Translations under genes and position numbers: made by a program
Part shown: positions 1 through 11,479 of the stretch, one piece after another
Layout of the letters: every line of letters begins with the position of its first letter
Numbering within the stretch: position 1 is the first letter of the stretch
Source: Mycteria americana
Taxonomy: Eukaryota > Chordata > Aves > Ciconiiformes > Ciconiidae
Assembly (NCBI RefSeq): GCF_035582795.1
Contig: NC_134367.1
Location: 89,015,062-89,079,061 of the forward strand
Length of the DNA stretch: 64,000 nt
Direction of reading: 5' to 3'
The notes under the pieces: model-generated
Seen by the model: only the letters and a program-made list of their open reading frames with translations
Database searches by the model: none
What the model was told of the DNA's origin: nothing

Positions 1-66
1 GTTCAACTGACTGAAGTTTTCATCTTTTAAGTTTCTCTGTTTATCTTTTGTTTCTTCTATTTCCAG

Positions 67-559
67 ATTATGGACTGTTGATGCACCTGCAATATCTGGT
101 GACATCATAGCAAAAATACCTGAAAAGCCAATGGTATTTCAGGGATGCTTTGTTCTAGATACTCCTTTTATAATTCCACAGCCCAAACAGTCATTTCCTA
201 GCAAGGAAAATTACATCTCACTCTGTTCCCCCCAAAATAGTGACCTCTCTGTTAAATGGTCTGCATGTTTTCCAACAACAGCAGCTTTGTTATCAAATTT
301 TGGAACTTTCTATAAAAATGATGGATTCAAAACGTATATAGAAATAAAAGTTCCCTCAGATGCTTTGACCCAAGGCCTAAATAACAATGTAACCAATGTG
401 ACTCTAACAGATAATGGAATCATATTTTTAATAAATGGTACTTTTTATAAACAAGAAGCTAATAATTTTTTTAAACTTGAAGCAGAACACAAGCTTCCTT
501 AAAGTGAAGTAACTGGAATACATTCAAGATATTGGTGTTCATCTGTCTATCCAGTGCAG
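67..559 (+). pseudogene. CATSPERE: CATSPERE ectodomain exon with in-frame TAA
   Basis: A polypyrimidine-AG acceptor (ag at 65-66) opens the exon and gtaagt follows position 559. The frame from TTA at 68 is open for 144 codons, starting LWTVDAPAISGDIIAKIPEK. It then meets a TAA at 500-502. The same frame continues after the stop with EVTGIHSRYWCSSVYPVQ up to the donor, so the stop is a single substitution inside otherwise protein-like sequence and not the end of a gene. The segment has several N-glycosylation sequons (NNVTNVT, NGTF), which suits an extracellular domain. The exon ends in phase 0, matching the next one. Confidence 0.8.
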
Positions 560-946
560 GTAAGTTATCTGTAGTTCTCATTTGACATTTAAGATATGGA
601 TGGTCTTCATTAAATGTCTGGATGAATCTATTTTAGATCTACTTTTCATTGATGTAATGCTGGGTTTGGAATTACAAATGACCAGACAGCAACAACTTTA
701 TTTAAAGAACATTTTGAAATAAGGTCTGCACACTGTCTGTGGCTCTCACTGCATGAGCTCATGCAGCCATATGAAATCATTTTTAGGATCACAGCTTAAA
801 TTCATAAATTAATTTCAGTGAAGCTCTCCTAATTACATTAGCTGAAAATGCATCCCAAAACATCTTGATTTCTTAATGTATATCCTTGATATTAAACTTT
901 AAGAGAAGTTACCATTTACCTAATCACTGTGTCATTTTTTTAACAG
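560..946 (+). other. CATSPERE intron
   Basis: An intron with gtaagt at its start and a polypyrimidine-taacag end. I see no other feature in it. Confidence 0.6.
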
Positions 947-1414
947 AGTGGAAAACAATTAAGTACTTTGGCACCATGCACACCTACTGAGGTTTATCTT
1001 GGATATAATGAAACATTTAATAAAATAGGAGATACAGGAAACGTCGTGAAGTTCTTAAATTTTCCAAACGCTACTTCTTTATATATAGAGCCTGTTAGCT
1101 ATGACTCAGTCCCATCTGAAATTATGTTGTTGCTGATCTGCAGTGGCTGCAGCTCCTCCAGACTTTTTTTTCTGGCAGTTTATAATGCAGACAATTTTGG
1201 GGCTTAAGAAATCTTTACTTACCCGTTCCTTGCAGTTCTGTTATGAGCATGATATACATAAATGCAGCATTGTCATCTGGGCTGCTGTGGGATGACGTGA
1301 GCGTTTACTACACCTGCAAAAACAACACAGATAATGGATATTTTCAAGTATCTGGATGAAAATTTTCTTTATCAGAGATGTCTCATGGGAGCACTATTCA
1401 CCAGATTATTCTTG
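947..1414 (+). pseudogene. CATSPERE: CATSPERE ectodomain exon, frame-disrupted
   Basis: The acceptor tttttttaacag precedes 947 and the sequence opens in phase 0 (SGKQLSTLAPCTPTEVYLGY). The frame holds to about 1170 (LFFLAVYNADNF), then stops at 1205-1207. Protein-like sequence resumes in another frame (SSGLLWDDVSVYYTCKNN) up to a TGA at 1357-1359 and continues in that frame to 1414. At least one net frame change and one in-frame stop are therefore present. The proposed donor (gttaag at 1415) is weak. Part of this block could be two exons or a decayed splice site. Confidence 0.65.
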
Positions 1415-3144
1415 GTTAAGTATGTTATATTTTAAGTAGTTATGAAGCATTTTCTTGTAATGAAGTGAGAAAGTGAAAGAAATTTCAAGACCATTGAAGC
1501 TACCTTTTTGTAAATGACTGTAGTAGAATAATATTTATTCATTTCATTGGTCTGTTAAGACTGAAAATTATTATTTTTAGATGGACAGACATACCAAGAA
1601 GAGAGTTAGCAAACTGTTATTCTTCAGGTATTGTTAACCTGCACCCCTATCAGTATGATTCTAACCTGCTTCCCCTATTCAGTATGGTTCTAATAAGAAC
1701 ACTCTGGCTTTCAGCCTTAGCATTTGTTACAAGAAGATAACTTGATTATTTTTGTGCAATTCTGTTTGACTAGAAGTTTAATGGCGTGATAGCTCTGATT
1801 TTTCTCAGGAGAAGGTGACTGAAATGGCATGACAACAACAACTTTTTCAGTACATCAAAGAGAGATTATTTTGCAACTTTATGACTTTTTAAGGCACTCA
1901 CTTTCAGATTATAATCACAGCATCATATTGAAAATACCTGGAATTCCCAAGTAGGACACAACTGTTTTTAAGTCCTTTTATTCATTATTCCAGTCTCAGG
2001 AAACCCCATCAAGTCTTTTCCCAAGGTAGTTACACATCTTTAGTTGGCTATTAAAGGAGAATTCAACTGAGCAGATGCCATTCACTCTACAGACAACGGT
2101 ATGTCTTTTTGACACTTGAGTCACCTGGTAAATGTACAAAAGTCCAATCTGAGTCCATCTCTGTGAAGTTCAGTGGAGCAGTGGGGGACACCACCCACAG
2201 CCACGTCCTACAAAATTGTTCATGAAACTTGAGAAATCTTATTCTACGGTTTTGAGCTGTTGTTCCAATCAAAAACCCTTCTGAGAGTGCAGGAACATTT
2301 GGAAAAGCCCTCTCAGGCAAAATTCGCCAGCTCCAAAGGCCACGATAAATATTCATTGGGACTAGGCTTGCAAGGTGAAGCTATCAGGCTTATTGGACAC
2401 TCAGTCTTACCTACTGATGCACCTTATGTGACACAGAGGATGGATCCTAACTAGGTAGCCTGGTGATGGCTTGAGAGCCAAGCTTATCACTGCAAATACA
2501 GCAGCAGCTGAGAGACTACTTACAAAGAACAAGAAGTAGCCAGGCAGAGCTATGGCAGAACTGCCAGCCCAACTATTGCACAGTGCAGGTGGCCAGGCCA
2601 AGAGTACTGGCAAGAAGATTGCCAAAGAGGAGTTGATAAATATTTTCGCTACAGATAATAACCTCCAGAAAGGCACACTGACAGTGCCATGAGAGGAGGT
2701 CGTTTTCTTGGTGGCCATTTTCTTGGTGGCCCTTTTCAAAGAGAAGTCAGGCTTATGAAGGCTCACAGAAGACTATGCCCGAGTACCATTTACGTACTGA
2801 CTCAGCAAGGAGAAGCATGAGAAGGAAACCCATTAATCAATCTTCCAGTGCTCTTTGTTGAGAGAGAGTTTCTGCCTCATGGCCACTGCAACTTCCCTAG
2901 CCTGACTAGAGCTGATCCACAAAAGTCTTGTGTTACTACTGCTGGCACAGGCGAGAGACAACTCTGTCCAAATGGGAAGGCAGGCTGAGCCTCCCGCCTT
3001 TTTTCTCGGGGGACTGTGGGATGTTTCAAGTAGAAGTGCACTTTAATATACTGTAGTTACAAACAGATCTGCATGACTCAAAATCGGGTCTAGCAACATA
3101 CCCTACATAAGGTAATGATTACGCTCAAATGCAAAACCAACGTG

Positions 3145-3530
3145 TACAGGAGATGGAAGCGGGGACAAGCTACCAAGGACATGCAGGGACAGAATTGGGA
3201 AGACCTAAGCTTGGCTAGAATTGAAACTAGCAAGGGCTATGAAGGGTGACAAGAAAGGCTTCTGTAGGTGCATCAACAGCATAAGGAAGAAAAAAGAAAA
3301 GGTGGGCCCACTGCTGGATCAGGCTGGAGATCTACTGACTAAGGATAAAGAGAAGGCTGAAGTATTCAGTGCCTTCCTCCCTCAGTCTTTATTGACAAAT
3401 TCTGTTTTCAGTCTTACCAGGTCTCCATTCACGTTAGTAAATTTTGTGGGAGAGAGATACTACCTACACTATCAATGGATCTAATTAGGGACTACTTAGA
3501 TAAGCTGGACATGCACAGTCCATATCATTA
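3145..3530 (+). mobile_element. CR1 LINE fragment (ORF2, linker into reverse transcriptase)
   Basis: The + strand encodes decayed CR1 ORF2 sequence from between the endonuclease and reverse transcriptase domains: KGDKKGFCRCINSIRKKKEK, then PLLDQAGDLLTKDKEKAEVF. After a frame change, DLIRDYLDKLDMH follows at about 3477-3515. These match the usual CR1 order of a K-x-N-K-K-G-F segment, a K-A-E-V-x-N-x-F-F segment and a D-Y-L-x-K-L-D segment. The copy is truncated at both ends and carries stops and indels. Both borders are approximate. Confidence 0.85.
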
Positions 3531-6307
3531 GAAAAAAAGGCTTTCTTTTTTCTCCTGGAGCTGACTGTGGAATGGGATTGGCATTCTGGTAGAGGTGACC
3601 AGGTAGGTACCCTGCATATGATCACATCCCCTTAAAGACAGCAAATTGTTTCACTACAGCAGTGTCTGCAGTAGAAGCTAGTCATTTCTCTTCTGTGACA
3701 CGGGGATCTTCGAAGGAATGCGGAATGTGTGACTCTCAAAACAAATTACACCGAATCGCTGAGGGCGTCTGTGTGAAGCAAGGAAGAGACAGGAGATAGG
3801 AATGAGGGTGCTGAGTTGTGCAGTCCTTGCAAGCACACTGCAAGCATGACAATGCTTTTATTTTCAGGCGTTTCAGGAGGGAGCTGCATTGCTTAGGATG
3901 AGAGTACACCTCTCGGGTGCCTTCTCCAAAGGAATCTGAAGAGTGTAAAAATACTGAGAGGTTCAAAAAGCACAGGCTTAGTCTTCTGTGCTAGGGCATT
4001 TGTCTCAACTAAATGAAGGCTCCTGGTTTAGGGGATGCATCGACCTATAGTTCAGATATCTAATTTAGGGTAGATGAATCCCAGATACACTGCTTGGGCA
4101 ACCTAGAACCACATGAGCAGAAAAAAGATTCAGCCTCTCACTTAACATAGGCACTGTGGAGGACCCATATAAAATAAGTTCCAGAAGTAGAATTGGACAT
4201 TTTTTCAGATTCTCCAGATACCATGAAGATATCTTTTATCTCACTAGAAGGATCACTGTGGTTTAAAGATTTTTATTAATTATTGTTTTCTTTAGTCTCT
4301 TTTAGACATTTACATTTTACCATCAAACTGACTATACTTTAGAATCCAATTATACAAAGGCACTGTGAGTATCGGAAAATTTATACAGTAGATGTTAAGT
4401 TGATACTGTAGTTTTGATAAGAAGGAATTAAAAGTTTCTTCAGTACTACACTAACTGCCCTGACAGTTATGTGCATAAATTAAATAATACAGTTAATATT
4501 GCTAATGGGAAAATACTGCTTGTTGCTGTAATACTTCAAGAAGGGCCCTATGCAGCCCACAATGGACATGAGTCACAATAGGGAAAGCAAATACAATATT
4601 TATAAATTATAAAATAGATAATCCTCTTACAAGGGGTTTATAAGGGTCCTATTGACAGAAAAACCATGCACATTTTACCTAATACATAGATTTATTCCAA
4701 AGTTGCTTTTCACTCTTTATGTTCCAGGTGACAGGCTTTTCAGCATTTATATATTCCTGGGTGAAGATACAGCTGTTGAACAAACCTACATCCCCAGGTT
4801 ATATTCACTGATGAGGAGCTGGGGTTGGAGATCAGTCCTAACTCTCTTGTTCTCACTTTTGTTTTAGACTTGCACACAGGTTTATTCAAATCTTCTCTCC
4901 ATCTCTAAAAGTGTTACTGATACTCAGGTTACTCAGGAGACAGTTCTGACCTTCTTCCATACTATTAACCAGCTTTTTTCAGAAACGCAGATGTCCCTTT
5001 GACGATCAGGATGCTGTTGTGTTTTGTGTATGAGTGAATTAATAACAAATTGATAGCCTACTGCAGGCTAAAAAGTGTCTTCTCTCATTTGGTAAGCCTT
5101 TTTACAAATATCATCGTAGAGCCTTTCCAGACTCTAAGCCTTACATTCCACATATAAACTAAGAGCTATTCTTCCTAGAAAGATATACGAGAGATTACTG
5201 AGTGTGGCACGATTGAGCCACCTCATTCTTTGAAGGAGATGACTTCAGCTACTGTTAAAATAAGCACCTCAACATACAGCCTTAGTACAGTGCTCTGGCA
5301 AAGGACCGAATGGGACTTTTGTATGTATAAGAAAGAGAATATGAATAAGAACTAAGAAGATCAATTTGCTTTGGTGCGTAGTGTTGATAAAGCTGAGACT
5401 AATATATTTGTGTCCAGTTCTAATATCCCCTGTTCAAAAGGAACGTAAAAATGCTACGAAGGCTTTAAGATCACAAAAATGAGCTGGTAAATGAAGGAAA
5501 GTTTTACAATGTGACACCTAAGAAATCAACTTGTTTCATGTTTGATAAAAGAAAGTGGTCATTGCCCTCAACATTTTCATAATGCTTGCAACTCTGCACA
5601 AGAAAACTAATGTAATTTAATGTCAGGGTTAAGTGTTCCATCAGGTATGCTGTAGGAATTAGAACGGTATGGTTTCCCCCATACACAATGGCCAAATTAC
5701 CCTCTGTGAAGTGAAGGTGTGTTTGTTTTCACTCTCCTTTGAAGCATCAGAGTTTGAGCACAGATTAATATCATATCAGACAGGCTAAACCACTGCACTG
5801 GTGTAGGTGGAAGAGTGTTATTCCACAGATGCATGGGTTGTTGGACCTTGTTCTTATGTTTAAAATTAATTACAATTCCCTGTTATTTCAGAGGGTTCAA
5901 ACCTTCGTATGTCACAAGGTAATCACCTAAGAACTGAAATGCTTTAGTTAACTAAATTTACTGTGCTTTATTTAGAAGAATCCGGATGTAATTAAAATGT
6001 CCTGAGATACTCAGAAAGCAAGAGTAGATGCCTAATAGTCCTAACTACTGTGATTTGTATGCTTTACTAACAGCTTTCCTTTATTTGTTCCCATAATTAC
6101 ACTCATTATATTTTTAGAAGTTATTTTGCCAGTCTCATGTGTCCCCTTAAACTGGTCTGACAATTGGTAATGAGCTCAGACTCTGTATTGTGTTTTGTTT
6201 TGAATAGCTGCTTTTGCTTTCCATCCAAGACAAGATTTTTACATTTTTGGTTAGGTGAAGTATCCACCCAAAGATTTTGGCAAATGATCCATGAAAAAGG
6301 CTAAATA

Positions 6308-6676
6308 TCACACATGGTCATTCTTCTTTGACTTCATCTTTAAATCAGCAGTACTGCAACCCGCTTTAAAATCACTGGCATTGGAGCTCCTATGCCAGGG
6401 TTCATTCCTTTTTTTTTCATCCAGATACTCATCCATTTGCCAGGAATCATCAGACATTGGTAATGCCTCCTTCATTTTGTTAAGGAAACCCACCATTGCT
6501 TTAGGATACCAGATGATTTTAAAACCTTCTTCAACAATTAGCACAGACTTTATACTTTGGTGAGCTGTCCTGTAGTCTTCTGGATTCTTCGACCAACTAT
6601 CACCCATGAGAATCTCACTGCCAAAGAATGAAACAATCTTAAATCTATCAGTAAATCTATCATTGGCAGGGCTCTA
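6308..6676 (-). pseudogene. Unidentified protein-like segment (possible retropseudogene or lost exon)
   Basis: The - strand holds a 99-codon reading frame from ATG at 6605-6607, with a balanced, protein-like composition. It includes SWSKNPEDYRTAHQSIKSVL, IVEEGFKIIWYPKAMVGFL and DSWQMDEYLDEKKRNEPWH. The same frame is open upstream of the ATG (SPANDRFTDRFKIVSFFGSE) to a TAG at 6674-6676. Beyond it, the same frame stays open for at least another 25 codons, so the coding-like signal exceeds the ATG-started frame. I do not recognise the family. There is no obvious poly(A) tract next to its 3' end. It could be a decayed retrocopy, a remnant exon of an unrelated gene, or chance. Confidence 0.35.
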
Positions 6677-7919
6677 CATCTTGCACCCCCATCTCCAAAG
6701 ATACCAAGTCGTGGCAGAGAATTTCTCTTTAGCTACAATGGTAATCACCTATGCCATTGATAGTAACCGTGATGCATAAAAAAGCAAACGCATATTTTCA
6801 GTTTGCTCTGTGCACTTGGGGAGAAGGACTGTAAGGGACTGGATGCCCAGAATTAGCACACGTATTCCTCTGCCTCCTTTTAACTCAGATTAGCAAATTT
6901 ATCAAGCCGACTTTATGAGCAGAAATTACTTGTGGTTTCTGAGATAATTCTGCTTGTGTTTTGCTCAAGCACCCCCATGCAGTCAAATCTGGTTGTTTTC
7001 AGGCAGGTGACTTCCCTCGTCACTTGTGTGATGTGAATCCATCTTTGAGCCCTTCATTTAAGCATGTCTGATTATTTCACACTTCCTCCTCTCTGCTCCC
7101 TCCCCTCAGCATGCTGTTCAGTTTCTCTTTCCATATCAGCTCGTACCTGTAATGATGGCAGGATCCTCAAAATGTCTGTGTGGGTATGCCATTCCACCCT
7201 TTTTTCCCTCCATTCAAATCAGTCAAAATGGATTGCTTCTTGGCAAGTTACAGAATTCATGCAGCTGATTTTAGCCCAGGATTCAAGGACAAAGGCCTTG
7301 ACATTAATATACTGAAGTATAGAGCCATAAAGACCCCTGTGTGCATCTGATGATATCATCACTATGCTCTGCATTGAAGGACAAAGTAGCCTGATTATTC
7401 TTTTGTCAGAAATGGTTGATCTTTAAAAGTTTTGAATCAAGCTTCCAATTCAACTCTAATATTCCCCTTCAAGGAGTGCTAAAAATGCTAGTGAACAAAC
7501 CTCGCCATTTCAGAATCTCAGATCACAGACAGGAAATACAATCAGCTGTCTTCAGTACTGTTTGCAAGGACCAATGATTTTCTGAAATTGGAACTTCTTT
7601 ATGGAAAACTACAATAGGAGCAACCAGCTAAGTATTCTGTTTTAGGGCTGCCTGAGTCAACAGTCTCTGACTGATAGATTTCAGCTTCAGTACTACAGTA
7701 GGATGCCTTATGCCTTTCAACTTATCTCAACACAAGCCAGAGTTCTGCAAAAAGTGAATTCAGAAAGGATGTCTGTAATTCTGCTTATTTCCATCTTCCT
7801 AATTCCAGATTCTACTGCACCTGTTAATGGGTTCAATAATAAGCCCAAATCTCCCACAACAGTGATCAACATCCCACCCAAACTTGAATTTTCTGTATTG
7901 CAGAATGTGGTTTGTCTGC

Positions 7920-8479
7920 TGTTGTGGTTTAGCCCCAGTCGGCAATTCAGCCCCACGCAGCCGCTCGCTCACACACACACCCCCGGTGGGATGGGGGAGA
8001 GAACCAGAAGAGCGGAAGTAAGAAAACTCGTGGGTTGAGATAAGAACAGTTTAATAATTGAAATAAAGTATAATAATAATAATAATAAATTGTAAGGAAA
8101 AGGAAAACAATGACAGAGAGAGAGGAACAAAACCCAAGAAAAAACAAGTGATGCAACCGCTCACCACTTGCTGACCGATGCCCATCCCATCCCCGAGCAG
8201 CGATCGCTGTGCCCCGTCCGACTCCCCCCAGTTTATACTGAGCACGCCGCCATATGGTATGGAATAGCCCTGTGGCCAGACTGGCTGTGCCCCCTCCCAG
8301 CTTCTCGTGCACCCAGCAGAGCATGGGAAGCTGAAAAGGCCTTGACCAGTGTAAGCATTACTTAGCAACAACTAAAACATCCCTGTGTTATCAACATTAT
8401 TCTCAGACTAAATCCAAAACACAGCACTATACCAGTTATTGAAAAGAAAATTAACTCTATCCCAGCCAAAACCAGGACA
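7920..8479 (-). mobile_element. Solo LTR of an avian endogenous retrovirus (copy A)
   Basis: This 560-bp LTR begins TG and ends CA and is flanked by a perfect 5-bp target-site duplication, TCTGC (7915-7919 and 8480-8484). Read on the - strand, it starts TGTCCTGGTTTTGGCTGGGA, has a TATAAA box (8232-8237 on +), a TTATTAAACTG polyadenylation region and the end TGGGGCTAAACCACAACA. A (TAA)n tract sits at about 8069-8090. No internal retroviral sequence is present, so it is the product of recombination between two LTRs. The 5-bp duplication suits ERVL-type or related integrases; the family assignment is from memory. Confidence 0.95.
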
Positions 8480-9504
8480 TCTGCAAACTAAAAAAAAATC
8501 TTTCATCTGTTCACATTTTCTAAGCTGTCTTCACTATCTCACTTTAATAGGACTTGTGTTTATCTATAAAGACCCATTTCACAGCCATCATTAATCCATC
8601 CTCCCAAAGCAAAATATATTCCAGCATTCCAAGAGAACTAGTCCTGAAACTAACACTGAAAAATGCAGTCTGTCCTTGGATAGCTGCTGTATTATTAAAA
8701 AAGTAACCAGGAGGTCTAATGAAGTCAAACTTGTTTCTCTGGAATCAATTAAGCATTTAAAAATCACTGACTGCCAGGACTGACTCTCATAGTCCCTCAA
8801 ACATCCACCTGTAATACCACAACGATACCTGTATTAGTACAGTGGGAGTAAAACGGGACGCTGACATTGTAGGTGATGTGATAATAAAGTAAGAAATAAT
8901 AGGTGCCTCTTGCCTCCAAATGAAATGACCTTGATATTGCTGCATTTCATTTCTTTGGTGTTACTGATTTATTTCAAAATAAATTCTAACATAAATTATT
9001 GTTTTGGGCGAGGGATTCTTTTGTAGAGAATTAACCAGTGGTGTTATGTCAGTTGAACTGCAGCCTAGCATCTTTGAAAATGCATTTAAATTACATGAGC
9101 AGGAAGGCACTGTAGCTTGATAAGGTAATTTGAAAAAAAAAAAAAAATACAGTAACAATGCTTCTCAGAATCTTTTGAGCAAATCCTGACCCACTGCGAG
9201 GAGGATTTCACTCCAATTCATATCCTTCCAATTAACTAACATCAGGTACAATAATATAAACACTGTCTAAGTAGAAATGCAGAAGAAAGGAAGTTCACAG
9301 TAGAGTATTGATGAAAAAGTGTGCAAGACGAGTAAGATATGAAACAGTTTGTGGACAAGAAGGGAGCCATAGGACTGAACCAGCATGCAGAACTGGTGCA
9401 ATAGCCATTATTCCCGTTAGCAGTGGCCAGACTCCTCAAAGCGCATGGACGAGGTGCATTTCTGGAAGGTTTCCTGGGTAAACTAAAGTTTGTATTTTTT
9501 TCAG

Positions 9505-9557
9505 GTATCTTACTTTTATGTTGGCTGCTCTCCAGGAAGGCATATTGTTGTTGAGAG
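9505..9557 (+). CDS. CATSPERE: CATSPERE exon (YFYVGCSPGRH motif), open
   Basis: The exon is bounded by tttttttcag and gtaagt. It is 53 nt long and reads VSYFYVGCSPGRHIVVE followed by a split Arg codon. A hydrophobic stretch followed by G-C-x-P-x-x-x-H is a recurring feature at the start of the C-terminal ectodomain in CatSper beta, delta and epsilon subunits. The frame is intact and the phase-2 end matches the next exon. Confidence 0.85.
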
Positions 9558-10341
9558 GTAAGTTTTAGTCATTTACTTACTTCTGGGTAACTGGTTGAAA
9601 TAAGTGCTAATATAGTGATATTTTTAGCCTCATATATTTCACTTACTAGATTTAGAAGATGTTTCTTTTGCTGCATAAATGCATAAAAATAATTGAAATG
9701 TTTATCTCTTAAAATTATGTACAGATTTATATAGCTTATAACTTCTGAGGAAAAAAACTAGCAAATTTTTTTTTTAAATAAAATATCCAACTTTCCATAA
9801 TATTATCAATTCTCGCTATCATCCCTGGGAAAGCCAGCGTAATGTAGGTATCCTTTATCCTGTCTTGGGGCAGCGGGATGGAGAAGATAATCTTCTGACT
9901 TTTGTTCGGCCTTACTTTCGTATAACTCTCTGAACTGTTTACATCCATGATTGGAAGTACAGTATTATTAACTCAAACTTCATTCTCGTACTGAGATTTC
10001 TGACATATCAAAGACTTCAGGAAAGTAAAAGCCTAACCAATAGATCTCTTTTACCTTTAGAATTAATTTGAAACTAGCCTAAAATTCATCCCCAAAGCCA
10101 GCTTTTTCATATTTTCTTTAAAAATTCATATCCTTAGAAAATTCAGTAACATCCTGAAATTATTGGGAAAGGGTTTTTTGTGAATAGAGTTCAGAATACC
10201 AAAATAATAGACGAAAAATTGTTGTACAAATAATGATAATTCTTAAAGTGTAGAATAATGAAAAGTCATTTACAGGTTTGTGCACTGCTGAAGTAATAAA
10301 GGAAGCTAATTTATACAGATTATTTTTTCTTTGTCTTTTAG

Positions 10342-10395
10342 ACTGGTAGATGTAGTCTGTGAAGAACGTAGTTTCACTACCTACAAAATACCTGG
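10342..10395 (+). CDS. CATSPERE: CATSPERE exon, open
   Basis: The acceptor is ttgtcttttag and the donor gtaaga. The first base completes the Arg codon from the previous exon. It then reads LVDVVCEERSFTTYKIP with a split Gly codon at the end. It is 54 nt, open, and phase-consistent on both sides. Confidence 0.8.
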
Positions 10396-10545
10396 GTAAG
10401 ACACTGTATTAACAGCCCAAAGACTAGGCATTTTGGACATACTGTCATATGAAACTGAAGTGCTATATTTGAATATATATCACTTAATATAAAATGAGGC
10501 TGTTCTGATATTAATGTTCCTTACCATCTTTTTCTTTTGTTACAG

Positions 10546-10572
10546 GACAGACACAGTACTTATGAACTTAAA
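10546..10572 (+). CDS. CATSPERE: CATSPERE 27-nt microexon, open
   Basis: This very short exon lies between tttgttacag and gtgagc. It reads TDTVLMNL with split Gly and Lys codons at its ends. Support comes from splice sites and from phases that fit both neighbours exactly. The peptide alone is too short to be diagnostic. Confidence 0.7.
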
Positions 10573-11066
10573 GTGAGCTAGTATTCTGAGTATTCTCTAC
10601 CAGAATAGCCTGATTGAATCAATGCAGAAAACTACTGAAATATTTTTTTCGTTTCTCAGATTACTCTCTGAAATATCTGCAAAAGCATTATCTGTACCTG
10701 ATCCCAACAGGTTAATGGGCATTTGCTGTAGTTCAGTTTCACCCATTGTGCTGTTAAATGAACAGAGTAAAGAAACTGGGGACTGTAATTTTTCAGTTAT
10801 CTAAATTTTTAGTTACTAGTTCTGGGTAATGCTGATAGAAATAGTTGGCTACAAATCTTTAGAAACTAGTGTCATTTTTAAGTTGATTTTTAATAACATA
10901 CGGAAGTTTAAACTGTATAGTAGAAAGAAAGACTGCTGCTTATGTTTTTAAGTCATGGAGAAGAGTGGCAGGTTGAAATCTTTTCTGTCTAAACAATTGA
11001 CACTATGTTATATCAAGATAAATAAACATAAGAGGTTTAATGATTGTTGATTTTTTGTTTCATTAG

Positions 11067-11100
11067 GAAATTTCTGTGGAACCCAACAGATGAGGACCAG
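11067..11100 (+). CDS. CATSPERE: CATSPERE exon, open
   Basis: The acceptor is gtttcattag and the donor gtaaga. The exon is 34 nt: one base completes Lys, then KFLWNPTDEDQ follows, ending in phase 0. The next exon begins in the same phase. Confidence 0.78.
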
Positions 11101-11193
11101 GTAAGAGTTACAAGTTTCATTCTAGCTGGGCTGCATATGAAAAAGAGAAACAGTGCGACATTCAATATCTGAATAAAACTTCTCCTTTTTAAG

Positions 11194-11273
11194 ATAGGCT
11201 ATTATGATTGGGATAAATATCATTGCCTACTGGAACTTCATTGTGAAGAATATTTCCAACCTGTTATTTCCTT
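11194..11273 (+). CDS. CATSPERE: CATSPERE exon (YYDWDKYHC), open
   Basis: This 80-nt exon reads IGYYDWDKYHCLLELHCEEY and continues with FQPVIS. The pattern aromatic-aromatic-D-x-D-K-x-x-C followed by F-x-P-V is shared by CatSper auxiliary subunits. The acceptor used is the AAG at 11191-11193, because it keeps phase 0 with the exon before. An ATAG three bases downstream is the other possible acceptor. The donor is gtaagt at 11274, 206 bp before a solo LTR in the following intron. Confidence 0.84.
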
Positions 11274-11479
11274 GTAAGTAAACTGCTGATAAGTTGTGAG
11301 GCACGAGGAAGACTTCTTCTACCAAGGTTGTGTAGGGATGTGAAGCTGCAGAAAGCGTCCAAGTCCAATTACAAGAGTAATATTATCAAATCTTTATGTT
11401 CCTTTTCACACATAGTACAGGATGCTTTGGTTTCAGTGGGTATTGCTGCACCACATCAGTGCTGTAATTGCAAGACGCC

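Larger units (their letters stand above)
1415..9504 (+). other. Non-coding stretch where middle CATSPERE exons are expected
   Basis: About 8 kb between the second and third recognisable CATSPERE exons. By comparison with CatSper auxiliary subunits, much of the propeller-to-Ig region should be encoded here. I could not place any exon with confidence. Short acceptor/donor-like blocks near 1591-1627 and 4730-4797 give no convincing family sequence. The stretch holds a CR1 fragment, an unidentified - strand segment and a solo LTR, listed separately. Confidence 0.5.

Noticed and set aside
1591-1627. Possible short CATSPERE exon between ttttag and gtattg
   Set aside because: One frame has a stop, and the other gives a basic peptide with no family resemblance. 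The phase relation to 947-1414 is uncertain.
2407-2766. 119-codon - strand frame with a hydrophobic stretch
   Set aside because: No family resemblance. It overlaps another open frame, and the hydrophobic run is what Leu/Ala/Phe-rich translation of ordinary DNA can give.
4730-4797. Possible extra CATSPERE exon (acceptor-like ttccag, frame VTGFSAFIYSWVKIQ)
   Set aside because: The donor is poor and the peptide cannot be tied to the family by eye. It needs an alignment to decide.
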